Source of the DNA: Roseateles_C aquae
GTDB taxonomy: Bacteria; Pseudomonadota; Gammaproteobacteria; Burkholderiales; Burkholderiaceae_C
Direction: 5' to 3'
NCBI RefSeq assembly: GCF_032337115.1
Contig: NZ_JAVXZY010000006.1
Coordinates: forward strand, 186,001-250,000
Length of the DNA stretch: 64,000 bases
This document shows positions 53,737 to 64,000 of the stretch, one piece after another. The notes under the pieces were generated by a model that worked only from the letters and a program-made list of their open reading frames with translations, had not been told where the DNA came from and did no database searches. The position numbers and the translations under genes are program-made. How positions within the stretch are numbered: position 1 is the first letter of the stretch; every line of letters begins with the position of its first letter.

Positions 53737-55890
53737 ATGGACACGCTGGACGATCTGAACACCTCCCGCCGCGGCTTCCTCAAGGGCGGCGCTGGCGCGC
53801 TGACGCTGTCTTTTGCGCTGCCACTGGCCCTGCCGCGGCGCGCCCAGGCGGCGCTGAGCAACACCTTTGCACCGAATGCCTGGCTGCGCATCACGCCGGA
53901 TGATCGCGTCACCGTCGTCTGCGGCTCGGCCGAGATGGGCCAGGGCGTGCTGACGGCGATTCCGATGCTGCTCGCCGAGGAGCTGGATGCCGACTGGACG
54001 CGGGTCAGCGTCGAACAGGCGCCGGCCGACGCGGCCTACAACAACCCGATGTTCGGCATGCAGGGCACCGGCGGCAGCACCACGGTGCGGGCCCATTGGA
54101 CGCCGCTGCGCGAAGCCGGGGCGGCGGCACGCGCGATGCTGGTGGCTGCGGCGGCCAAGCAATGGGGCGTCGATGCCGCCACGCTGCGCACCGAACGCGG
54201 CCGTGTCATCGGCCCCGGCGGCAAGACGCTCGGCTATGGCGCGCTGGTCGAAGCGGCCAGCCAGCAGCCGGTGCCGACCAAGCCGACGCTGAAGTCGCCC
54301 AAGGACTTCAAGCTGCTCGGCAAGCCGCAGCGGCGCCTGGACAGCGCGGCCAAGATCCAGGGCACGGCGCAGTTCGGCATCGATGCGCATGTCGAGGGCA
54401 TGCTGGTTGCAGTGATGGCCCGCGCGCCGCTGCCCGGCGCCAAGATCAAGGGCTATGACGAGGCTGCGGCCCGCGCCATCAAGGGTGTGCACAGCGTCAT
54501 CCCGCTGCCCAGCGGCGTGGCCGTGCTGGCCAGCGGCTATTGGGCCGCCAAGCAGGGCCGCGATGCCTTGAAAGCGCAATGGGAGTTGGGCGAGCACGCC
54601 CGGCTGGACACGGCGCGCGTCAGCGAGATGCTGGCCGAGGCGGCGGCCAATGCCAGCGCGGTGGCCGTCGATGTCGGCAATCTGAAGGACGCGGCGGCGA
54701 ACTCGGCGACAACACTGTCGGCCCAGTACGAAGTGCCCTACCTGGCCCATGCCTGCATGGAACCGCTGAACTGCCTGGCCTGGGTGCGTGGCGACGAAGT
54801 CACGATCTGGGCCGGCACGCAGAGCCAGGGCCCGGCCCAGGGCATCCTGGGCCAGATCGCTCAGGTCACGCCGGCCAAGGTCAAGATCAACACCCTGCTG
54901 CTGGGCGGCGGCTTTGGCCGCCGTTTCGCGCCGGACTTCTGCATCGACGCCACGCTGCTGTCCAAGTTCAGCAACCGCCCGGTCAAGCTGATCTACAGCC
55001 GCGAGGACGATATGGCCGCCGGCTTCTACCGGCCGGCCTCGCTGGTGAAGTTTGAAGGCGCCATCGATGAGCAGGGCCGCGCCAGCATGCTGCGCGCCGA
55101 TGTCGGCAGCCCGTCCATCATGGCGGCGTCGGGCTTCATGAAGATCCCCGACAACGGCGTCGATCAGATGGCCGTCGAGGGCTTGGCCGATCAGCCCTAT
55201 GCCATCCCGAACCGGCGCATCGCCTATGGCCGCGCCGAGCCGGGGCCGCAGGTCTGGTTCTGGCGCTCGGTCGGGCATTCGCAGAACGCCTTCTTCATCG
55301 AGAGCTTCATCGACGAGATGGCCCACGCCGCCAAGGCCGATCCGCTGAAATTCCGCCTCGCCATGCTGGACGAGCAGCCGCGGCTGCGCGCCGTGCTGGC
55401 ACTGGCCGCGGCAAAAGCCGGCTGGGGCAAGCCGCTGCCCAAGGGCCGCTTCCTGGGCATCGCCGCGGCGGAGAGCTTTGGCAGCTATGTGGCCGAGGTG
55501 GCCGAGATCTCCGTGGCCAAGGACGGCACGCCGAAGCTGCACCGCGTCGTCGCCGCGGTGGACTGCGGCATGACGGTCAACCCGCAGACGATTGAACGCC
55601 AGATCGAGGGCGCCATCGTCTACGGCCTGTCAGCGGCGCTGTACGGCCAGATCGACTTCAAGGAGGGCCGCCCGGTGCAGGGCAATTTCCACGACTACCC
55701 GGTGCTGCGTCTGAGCGACATGCCCAAGGTCGAGGTGCATATCCAGCCCAGCAGCGAGCCGCCCGGCGGCATCGGCGAACCCGGCACACCGCCGATCGCG
55801 CCAGCGCTGTGCAATGCCATCTTCGCCGCCACCGGCGTGCGAGTGCGCAAGCTGCCCATCGCCACGGCCGCCCTGGCTGCCAAGGCCTGA
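53737..55890 (+). CDS. iorB: Molybdopterin-binding large subunit (isoquinoline 1-oxidoreductase type)
   Basis: 717 residues. Tat signal TSRRGFLKGGAGALTLSFALPLALP. The xanthine-oxidase-family large subunit shows VVCGSAEMGQGVLTAIPMLLAEEL, TQSQGPAQGILGQIAQV, LLGGGFGRRFAPDF and catalytic Glu in PPGGIGEPGTPPIAPALCNAIF. IorB-type enzymes hydroxylate N-heterocycles or oxidise aldehydes; the true substrate is unknown. No FAD subunit or XdhC-type maturation gene is adjacent, in keeping with the two-subunit IorAB class. Confidence 0.93.
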   Translation: MDTLDDLNTSRRGFLKGGAGALTLSFALPLALPRRAQAALSNTFAPNAWLRITPDDRVTVVCGSAEMGQGVLTAIPMLLAEELDADWTRVSVEQAPADAAYNNPMFGMQGTGGSTTVRAHWTPLREAGAAARAMLVAAAAKQWGVDAATLRTERGRVIGPGGKTLGYGALVEAASQQPVPTKPTLKSPKDFKLLGKPQRRLDSAAKIQGTAQFGIDAHVEGMLVAVMARAPLPGAKIKGYDEAAARAIKGVHSVIPLPSGVAVLASGYWAAKQGRDALKAQWELGEHARLDTARVSEMLAEAAANASAVAVDVGNLKDAAANSATTLSAQYEVPYLAHACMEPLNCLAWVRGDEVTIWAGTQSQGPAQGILGQIAQVTPAKVKINTLLLGGGFGRRFAPDFCIDATLLSKFSNRPVKLIYSREDDMAAGFYRPASLVKFEGAIDEQGRASMLRADVGSPSIMAASGFMKIPDNGVDQMAVEGLADQPYAIPNRRIAYGRAEPGPQVWFWRSVGHSQNAFFIESFIDEMAHAAKADPLKFRLAMLDEQPRLRAVLALAAAKAGWGKPLPKGRFLGIAAAESFGSYVAEVAEISVAKDGTPKLHRVVAAVDCGMTVNPQTIERQIEGAIVYGLSAALYGQIDFKEGRPVQGNFHDYPVLRLSDMPKVEVHIQPSSEPPGGIGEPGTPPIAPALCNAIFAATGVRVRKLPIATAALAAKA

Positions 55891-55903
55891 GCCGCTGAGC
55901 GCT

Positions 55904-57238
55904 TCAGGCGTCGTCGGCCACGGCCGGCGGCGCCGGGGTCAGGTCTTGCTCGGCCGACCTGAAGCTCGCCACCAGGCCCTGCACCAAGGCCTGGTCTTCG
56001 GGCGCCAGCGCATGGGCGCGCATCAGCACCGCGCGCTCCAGCTCACGCAGGCGCCACTCGAATTCGTGCGCCATCGCCTCAAGTTCCTGGCGCAAGCCTT
56101 CGTCCTCGGGGCCCAGCAAGGCCATCATGGTGTCGGGTTGCTGGGCATCGAGGCCGGCGCTGGAGAAGGCCAGCTGCAGTCGCGTCAGGCGCTGGGCGCA
56201 GGGGCGCAGCAGCGCGCGTAGCTCCGCGCTGCCCTCGCCGACCAGGCCCTCGATATCGCCATAGCGCGCCTTCACCATCTGCATGGCACGGTAGACCTCG
56301 GCCACCCGGCTGCTGCGCGCCGCGCCCTGCAAATCGATCTCGCCCTTCATCAGCCCGCGCACCGCCTCGCCAAGCAGGCGCGACAGCTCGGGCGCGAACT
56401 CCCCCTCGACCAGCTTGGCGGCAATGCGCGCATGCATGGCCACCGAGGTGCCTGCTTCCAGCACGCCCATCAGCCACTCGGCCGCCGCCAGCACCTGTCC
56501 TTGCAGCTGGCAGCGCTCGCCGCGCAAACCCCGCGGATAGCCGAAGCCATCGAGCCGCTCGTGGTGGCAGAGCACCGCATCGGCCACCACCTGGCCGGCA
56601 CCAGGCATCTGGCTCAGCACCTTGTGGCCGACCACCGGATGGGTGATGACATGGCGCCATTCGTCGGGCCCGAGCAGGCGATCGCGCTGCCACAGCTGCG
56701 GGTCCAGATAGAGCTCGCCGATGTCGTGCAAGAGGCCGGCACGGGTCAGCAGCTTGTGCAACTCCATATCGCCGACGAACAGCCGCCGCGCCAGGCCCTT
56801 GGCCAGCAGCGCCACACCGCAGGCATGCGAGAGACGCTGCGGCCGGTGCTGGGCGAAGACCGAGAGCATGGACAGCACCTCGGCGCTCAGGCCCAGCTTG
56901 CCCAGCACCATATCGGGCTGGTTGACCGCGCCAAACACGGCCTGCAGCATCGGGTGCTGGTCCAGCAGGGCCTTGGCCTCGGCCTGGATCTGTGCCTCGT
57001 TGACGGCACCGACGACCTCCAGGCATTCCTCCAGTGGCCGCATCAGCTTGTGCTGCAGCAGCCGCTCCCGCATGCTGGCATCCACCCGAGCGCCCTTGGC
57101 CAGCAGCTTGACGCCTGCCTGGCTGACGATGTCCTGAGTGACCGCCACCGTGTGCACATCGGCGGTGTGCACGACATGATCGAGGTAATGCGGATTGACC
57201 TCGTTGCTATCGCTGGCTTCCACCCTGTCTGCTGGCAT
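55904..57238 (-). CDS. HD-GYP domain c-di-GMP phosphodiesterase
   Basis: 444 residues. N-terminal DUF3391-like segment (about 20-120), then HD-GYP: HACGVALLAKGLARRLF, LLHDIGELYLDP (HDIGE where HDIGK is usual), HPVVGHKVL and CHHERLDGFGYPRGLRGERC. The GYP motif is intact, so c-di-GMP hydrolysis is likely. C-terminal helical region to 444. ATG 57238 was chosen over TTG 57304. Convergent with iorB. Confidence 0.9.
   Translation of the reverse strand: MPADRVEASDSNEVNPHYLDHVVHTADVHTVAVTQDIVSQAGVKLLAKGARVDASMRERLLQHKLMRPLEECLEVVGAVNEAQIQAEAKALLDQHPMLQAVFGAVNQPDMVLGKLGLSAEVLSMLSVFAQHRPQRLSHACGVALLAKGLARRLFVGDMELHKLLTRAGLLHDIGELYLDPQLWQRDRLLGPDEWRHVITHPVVGHKVLSQMPGAGQVVADAVLCHHERLDGFGYPRGLRGERCQLQGQVLAAAEWLMGVLEAGTSVAMHARIAAKLVEGEFAPELSRLLGEAVRGLMKGEIDLQGAARSSRVAEVYRAMQMVKARYGDIEGLVGEGSAELRALLRPCAQRLTRLQLAFSSAGLDAQQPDTMMALLGPEDEGLRQELEAMAHEFEWRLRELERAVLMRAHALAPEDQALVQGLVASFRSAEQDLTPAPPAVADDA
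55936..55948 (+). repeat. GGGTCAGGTCTTG motif, copy 4
   Basis: Lies near the 3' end of the HD-GYP gene, on the strand opposite to transcription, and encodes the tail EQDLTP in the minus frame. Confidence 0.45.
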
Positions 57239-57332
57239 ATGGCTCTGGCTGCTCTGACGGCCTTTTGTTTGACTGCCATTGTGGCGCGACGCCCGCGCCT
57301 TCAACGTGGCAAAAAGACCGCAATGCCCGCCC

Positions 57333-57527
57333 TCAATCAGCCGGCGGGTAGCCCGCTTCGCTCAGCGCCGCGGCCAGCTGCTCGCGGCTGAGCGCGCTCT
57401 CCACGGCCAGCGTCCGCGCCTCACGATCGAATTGCAATTGGGCCTGGGCGTCCAGCGCTTGCAGCGTCTTGGTGATGGTGGCGACACAGTGGCCGCAGCT
57501 CATATCGGGTAGGGAAAAGGTTGGCAT
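57333..57527 (-). CDS. CopZ-like heavy-metal-associated chaperone
   Basis: 64 residues, a single HMA domain. The metal site is MSCGHC in FSLPDMSCGHCVATITKTLQAL. The ferredoxin-like fold ends with LAAALSEAGYPPAD. It would carry Cu(I) to the CopA-type ATPase encoded at 60847. It lies on the opposite strand to copA with the TonB receptor between them. Confidence 0.9.
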   Translation of the reverse strand: MPTFSLPDMSCGHCVATITKTLQALDAQAQLQFDREARTLAVESALSREQLAAALSEAGYPPAD

Positions 57528-57575
57528 TGGAACTCCTTCGCTGACAGAACTCTAGACCAAGACACGCACAGAAAG

Positions 57576-57601
57576 AAAAGGCCGGGTGAGCCCAGCCTTT
57601 T
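57576..57601 (-). terminator. Terminator after TonB-dependent receptor
   Basis: AAAAGGC-C-GGG-TGAG-CCC-A-GCCTTTT: 10 paired bases with one mismatch and a T-run on either strand, so it may work in both directions. It is 22 bases after the receptor stop. Confidence 0.8.
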
Positions 57602-57623
57602 ACACCGCTCACAGGCTGCCGCT

Positions 57624-60491
57624 TCAGAAGAAACGATACTCCAGCCCGATGCGGTAGGAGCGGCCCTTCACATCTTCCGCGCCCGGGTCCATCGGCGGCG
57701 TGACCGTGTTGGGCGCGCCCGCGCCGCGCAGGTCGAGCGGCGGCCTGTGTGCAAACAGATTGCGGATCGTCCCGAACAGGCGAAGGTTTTTCACGCCGCT
57801 GTAGGCCAGCGTGTAGTCCCAGCGGCTGTAGCCAGCCAGGCGGCACTTGTCGGCCGGCAGCCCCTTGCCATCGGGGTCTGTGCACGAGGCCAGGGTCCAG
57901 TCACTGTCGGTGTAATCCTGCTGCAGCGCGCGGCCACTGCGCCAGGTGTTGCGCAGGCTGTGCGAAAAACTGCCGCTCTCCAGATAGGCGCCACTGGTGA
58001 TGACCCAGCGCGAATAGTCGTAGCGACCGATCAGGTTGTCGCCCCAGCGTCCGTCCGAAATGTTCCAACTGTGATAGTCGATGGCATATGTTCCATCGAC
58101 TTCAAGCGCCAGCTTGCCCCAAGGGGTTGCGGTCTTGCCCTTGACGCCGAAGTCGATGCCCGACACCTTGGTCTTGCCCAGGTTCACAAAGGCATTGTTG
58201 ATGCCAATCAGTTGCCCCACCGTCACGCCGTACTTGGCACGCTCTGCAGCCGTGAAGGTGTGGTCGTTGGCCAGGCTGTCACGCTTCACCGTACCCGGAG
58301 GCTGGCGATCCTCGGCGTACAGGGTCTCCTGGCTGGGCACCAGGCCAATCTCGTCGACCCGGCGAATGCTCCAGTAGTCCAGCGACGCGGAGGCGCCGGG
58401 CATTGGCTCAAAGACCAAACCGAAGCTGAAGGCACGCGAGGTCTCCGGCTTCAGGTTCGCATTGTTCTTTGTCGCCAGGGGCACACCAAAACCGCAGGCG
58501 CCCGAGGTCACCTCAAGCGAACGTGCCGAGAGCATCGCTGCCGTCGCTGGATCGCTGAGCTCCAGGGCCTTGGCTTGGTCGGCGAGGTCATGGGACAAGG
58601 CTGTCGCTGCATCGCAGCGCTTGGGGTCGTTCACCGGGTCAAAAGCGGTCTTCAACGACGGCGCGGCTTCGGTGATATTGGGGGCGCGGAAGCCACGCTC
58701 GTAAGTGCCGCGCAAGACCCACCGCTTATCAGGCTGAAAGCGCAGCGCGACCTTCGGCGAGACATGCGCGCCAAAGCCCGGGAACTTGTCGACCCGCGCT
58801 GCCAGTTGTGCTTCCAGGCCCTTGATGATGGGCACGTCCAACTCGCTGAAAACGGCACCGAAGGTGCGGCTCGCGTCGGCCGTCGAGATGCCGTAGCCAA
58901 CGATGTCGCCGGCCAGCAGATTATTGGACGGCGTCATGCGCATCGACTCGCGGCGCAGATCAAGGCCGGCCGCCATGCTGAGCGGCCCAGCGGGCAGTTG
59001 CATCAACTCACCGCTGACCTTGGCATCAAAGAAGGTCTGCGCGCTATGTCCCCGAGTGCCCTGCTCGGGGAATAGCTGGTTCAGGACCTCGGCGCTGTTG
59101 ATCTGGCCGATCTTGTAGCCATTGGGCTTGTTGAAGAAATCAGCCGCCAGCGTGTCAGCGTTGTAGTCGCCGATCACGGCCTTGAAGCCGGAGTCGCTGA
59201 AAGCATTGCGCCCGATGCTGTTGGTCTTGGCGCCCACCTGGCCGATTGCGGCTTCCCAGTCCCAACCGTGGAAGCTGCCTTGCATTCCGGCCAGCACACG
59301 ATACTGGTCGGTCGTGGTGCTGTCTGGCACGGTCTGATCCATGAATCGGTAGGCGAGATCCGACTCCTCGTCACTCGGATTCAGTGGATGATGCGCAGGC
59401 AGACCGCGGTAGTAGAACGCACGTTGCTTGCCGGTCTGTGCTTCGGCCCACTGCACCGGGTTCTGCCCGGGCCCATAGACCTTGGGATAGACCGGGTACT
59501 CGGTCTTGATGTGCGAGTACGTCAACTCGGTAAACGCCGTGATACCACTGCTGGGACGGAAATGTGCCGATAGCAGTAGATTGCTGCGCTCGCTATTGGG
59601 CTGGGCGCTGACGTAGTCGGCCTTGTAGAAACGGCACAGCCCGCCGACAACACGGGTACAGCCGGGCAGCGCCTTACCGTTCACATTGCCCGGAAACGAG
59701 TAGATTGACAGCCCGTCGAATAGGTTGGAATTGGCTGCATAGTCGGGATTGCTGCGCCCAATGACCTCAGCCCACATCACCCGGTCGCGTTTGTAGAGTT
59801 CGACATTGGCCAGCACATTGAACTTGTCGGCCGTCAGATCGCCATAGCCAGCCGTGATGCTTGCACTGCTGTCGCCGAACTTGCCCTTGTACAGCGAAGC
59901 CCCATGCGAGGCTTTAAGAGTCAGCCCCTGATAGTCGGCCTTGGTGATGACGTTGATCACGCCGGCCACAGCGTCCGAGCCATAGATGGCCGAACCACCG
60001 TTCTTGAGTATCTCGACCCGCTCCACCGCATCCAGCGGCAGCGCATCGATATTCGTGAAGACTTCGCTGTAGTCCGCAAGTGGGAAGGGCGCAACGCGGC
60101 GCGAGTTCAGCAGCACCAACGTGCTCTGCTTGCCCAGATTTCGCAGCGCAGCCGCCGAAGCGCCAGGCGCAAAACTGTTGCCGTCGCCGAGGTCGTTCAA
60201 CACGCTGCCGGTGCCAGACACAATCTCCAGCAGCTCGCGAACCGTGCTTACACCCGTGCGGTCAATGTCGACGCGACGAAAGGTCTGCACCGGCGACACC
60301 GGTTCCGCATCGACGCGCTTGATGTTCGACCCGGTAACCTCCACACGCTGCAACACGGCATCTTGCGCCAGCGCGGTGTGAGTGAATGCGGTGACGCCAA
60401 GCATGCACGCCAGTAAGCAGGCCTGAGCCACTACGTTGCGCGGATGTCGCGCGCAGGCGGCCACCCGCCTATCAACTTGCTTGATTTGCAT
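57624..60491 (-). CDS. TonB-dependent receptor
   Basis: 955 residues, with signal peptide (VVAQACLLACMLGVTAFTHTALAQ). The plug starts VLQRVEVTGSNIKRVDAEPVSPVQTF and has TVRELLEIVSGTGSV, STLVLLNSRRVAPFPLAD and VERVEILKNGGSAIYGSDAVAGVINVITK. A 22-stranded barrel region follows, ending GLEYRFF with terminal Phe. GGAGGAG precedes the ATG. Substrate is not decided by sequence; with copA and copZ beside it, copper or a siderophore-like ligand is possible, but many such receptors take other substrates. Confidence 0.93.
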   Translation of the reverse strand: MQIKQVDRRVAACARHPRNVVAQACLLACMLGVTAFTHTALAQDAVLQRVEVTGSNIKRVDAEPVSPVQTFRRVDIDRTGVSTVRELLEIVSGTGSVLNDLGDGNSFAPGASAAALRNLGKQSTLVLLNSRRVAPFPLADYSEVFTNIDALPLDAVERVEILKNGGSAIYGSDAVAGVINVITKADYQGLTLKASHGASLYKGKFGDSSASITAGYGDLTADKFNVLANVELYKRDRVMWAEVIGRSNPDYAANSNLFDGLSIYSFPGNVNGKALPGCTRVVGGLCRFYKADYVSAQPNSERSNLLLSAHFRPSSGITAFTELTYSHIKTEYPVYPKVYGPGQNPVQWAEAQTGKQRAFYYRGLPAHHPLNPSDEESDLAYRFMDQTVPDSTTTDQYRVLAGMQGSFHGWDWEAAIGQVGAKTNSIGRNAFSDSGFKAVIGDYNADTLAADFFNKPNGYKIGQINSAEVLNQLFPEQGTRGHSAQTFFDAKVSGELMQLPAGPLSMAAGLDLRRESMRMTPSNNLLAGDIVGYGISTADASRTFGAVFSELDVPIIKGLEAQLAARVDKFPGFGAHVSPKVALRFQPDKRWVLRGTYERGFRAPNITEAAPSLKTAFDPVNDPKRCDAATALSHDLADQAKALELSDPATAAMLSARSLEVTSGACGFGVPLATKNNANLKPETSRAFSFGLVFEPMPGASASLDYWSIRRVDEIGLVPSQETLYAEDRQPPGTVKRDSLANDHTFTAAERAKYGVTVGQLIGINNAFVNLGKTKVSGIDFGVKGKTATPWGKLALEVDGTYAIDYHSWNISDGRWGDNLIGRYDYSRWVITSGAYLESGSFSHSLRNTWRSGRALQQDYTDSDWTLASCTDPDGKGLPADKCRLAGYSRWDYTLAYSGVKNLRLFGTIRNLFAHRPPLDLRGAGAPNTVTPPMDPGAEDVKGRSYRIGLEYRFF

Positions 60492-60690
60492 TGAGATATC
60501 TCCTCCAGTTTGGGCGGTAAGTGCCCCTCCACGGGCTTCCGCTTTTCATTTCGACCGCGCGCGTCGTCGCGGCGGGCGATGTTGCCATCGGGTGGCTTAC
60601 ACGGAGAGTCGCCAATGTAGCCAAGCCCGGCATGCAATATGACTTTTGACAGTCCACGGGCCGCAACTTCGCTTGCCTTTTGCGCAGTCC

Positions 60691-60710
60691 GTATGTACGA
60701 AGCAACATAC
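60691..60710. promoter_or_regulatory. Inverted repeat GTATGT-N8-ACATAC
   Basis: Perfect six-base arms around ACGAAGCA, in the divergent region. A dimeric repressor or activator site is possible. Confidence 0.4.
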
Positions 60711-60754
60711 CAATGAGAGCCCTCGCGTTTTCACCAGTCCCATAAGCCATAAGC

Positions 60755-60798
60755 AATGGCGGCGGGCATAAGGTCCCGAATACTGAATGCCGCCATTG
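60755..60798. promoter_or_regulatory. Inverted repeat CAATGGCGGC-N24-GCCGCCATTG
   Basis: Ten-base perfect arms, 48 bases before the copA ATG. It could form a hairpin in the TonB receptor leader or be an operator for copA. Confidence 0.4.
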
Positions 60799-60846
60799 AT
60801 GCCCTTGGCTTGATAGGCTTGCCTGTTCTTCGATCAAACTGCTGAC

Positions 60847-63264
<2,418 letters not shown>

Positions 63265-63276
<12 letters not shown>

Positions 63277-63999
63277 CAAGGGCCGGAGCCGCTCCTGCCC
63301 GCTGCGGCTGACCGGCACGCGTTGGCCGTCGCTCATCAGCAGCACCCAGCTGGCGCCACGCTCGACAGCGCGCAGATGGTCCAGATTGATCAGCCAGCTG
63401 CGGTGCACACGCACAAAGCGGGCCGGGTCCAGCCCGGCCTCCAGCTCGCTCAGGCGCTGGGTCTTCAGATAGCTGCGCCCCGGCGTGTGCAGGTTGATGT
63501 AGTCGTCCTGCGCCTCGGCGCTGATCAGCTGATCGAACGCGATCAGCTGCGTCTGCTGGCGATCACGCACCGCGATGCGCTCCAGCCGCGCTGTGGCCAG
63601 CGTCGGCTGCGCGGCCAGCTGCTGCAGGCCCGCCTGCGGCTGTTGCAGCTGCTTGCGCGCCTGGCTCACGGCCTGCTCGAAACGGGCCTGCGAGAAAGGC
63701 TTGAGCAGATAGTCGACGGCGTGCAGATCGAAGGCCTTGAGGGCGTACTGGTCGTAGGCGGTGGTCAGGATCACGCCGTGGTCGCGGCGGCTCAGCTCCA
63801 GCACCTCCAGGCCGGTCAGCTGCGGCATCTGGATGTCCAGAAAGACCAGATCCGGTGTGAGCTCGCCGAGGGCCTGCAGCGCATCCGCGCCGTTATCGCA
63901 TTCGCCGATGATGTCGATATCGGCATGGGGGCGGAGGAACTCGCGCAGCAGGCGGCGCGCCAGCGGCTCGTCGTCAACCAGCAGGGCTTTGATCGTCAT
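63265..63999 (-). CDS. LytTR-type response regulator (AlgR-like)
   Basis: 244 residues, complete with ATG at the window edge. Receiver: ALLVDDEPLARRLLREFL, phospho-acceptor in LVFLDIQMPQLTG, AVDYLLKPFSQARF. LytTR domain: DQLISAEAQDDYINLHTPGRSYLKTQRLSELEAGLDPARFVRVHRSWLINLDHLRAV. Its kinase would lie beyond the window. Similar in layout to the regulator at 50507 but clearly a separate gene. Confidence 0.94.
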
Positions 64000-64000
64000 C

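Larger units (their letters stand above)
60492..60846. other. Divergent intergenic region between TonB receptor and copA
   Basis: 355 bases. It holds two inverted repeats (60691-60710 and 60755-60798) and both promoters. No ORF with coding character and no CueR-type operator was recognised. Confidence 0.5.

Overview
This 64 kb window is high-GC, densely coded chromosomal DNA. The gene content points to a betaproteobacterium of the order Burkholderiales, probably near the Roseateles/Rubrivivax/Leptothrix group. That placement is inferred from PEP-CTERM-tagged exported proteins, the leucine-degradation cluster, YqjD/YqjE/YqjK homologues, DUF3034 and many two-component and c-di-GMP proteins. No rRNA, tRNA, CRISPR array, prophage or intact transposase gene was seen. 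About 55 protein genes were recognised.

Layout. 1-9.2 kb: 3' part of a YgiQ radical-SAM gene, YqjK/YqjE-type membrane genes separated from their usual DUF883 partner by a REC-(degenerate GGDEF)-EAL gene, an M23 peptidase and a BaeSR-like two-component pair. 9.3-13 kb: a polyproline Spy/CpxP-like protein, a di-heme cytochrome c peroxidase lipoprotein, an NTF2-like protein and alanine dehydrogenase. 13-15.4 kb: a three-gene cluster led by a gingipain-like (C25) cysteine peptidase. 15.6-22.9 kb: small metabolic genes, a cytochrome b/two-component/solute-binding set, and a divergent P-type ATPase behind a likely FNR box. 22.9-24.4 kb: a PhoX-like PEP-CTERM protein with a candidate PHO box.

24.4-36.1 kb is a catabolic cluster for leucine (mccB, GNAT, enoyl-CoA hydratase, mccA, HMG-CoA lyase, divergent TetR regulator). 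The complete biotin operon bioA-bioF-bioD-bioB sits in the middle of it, so the cofactor pathway is placed beside the biotin enzyme it serves. bioD and bioA both carry in-frame copies of the same roughly 81-84 bp repeat, read in the same frame, adding about 57 and 28 residues. This is the most unusual feature of the window.

36-44.3 kb: Tat-exported phospholipase C (PHO box), a PEP-CTERM protein, glutaminase, and a FecR/LysM protein coupled to a CHASE2 hybrid kinase. 44.4-47.4 kb: an ECF sigma/ChrR-type anti-sigma pair split by a 264 bp non-coding mobile element that landed in the sigma stop codon and duplicated CTAG. 47.4-57.3 kb: exported truncated globin with DUF3034, ferritin-like protein and cytochrome c, a LytS/LytR-type pair, an isoquinoline-oxidoreductase-type molybdenum hydroxylase and an HD-GYP phosphodiesterase. 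57.3-64 kb: CopZ-like chaperone, TonB-dependent receptor, CopA-type copper ATPase and a LytTR regulator at the window edge.
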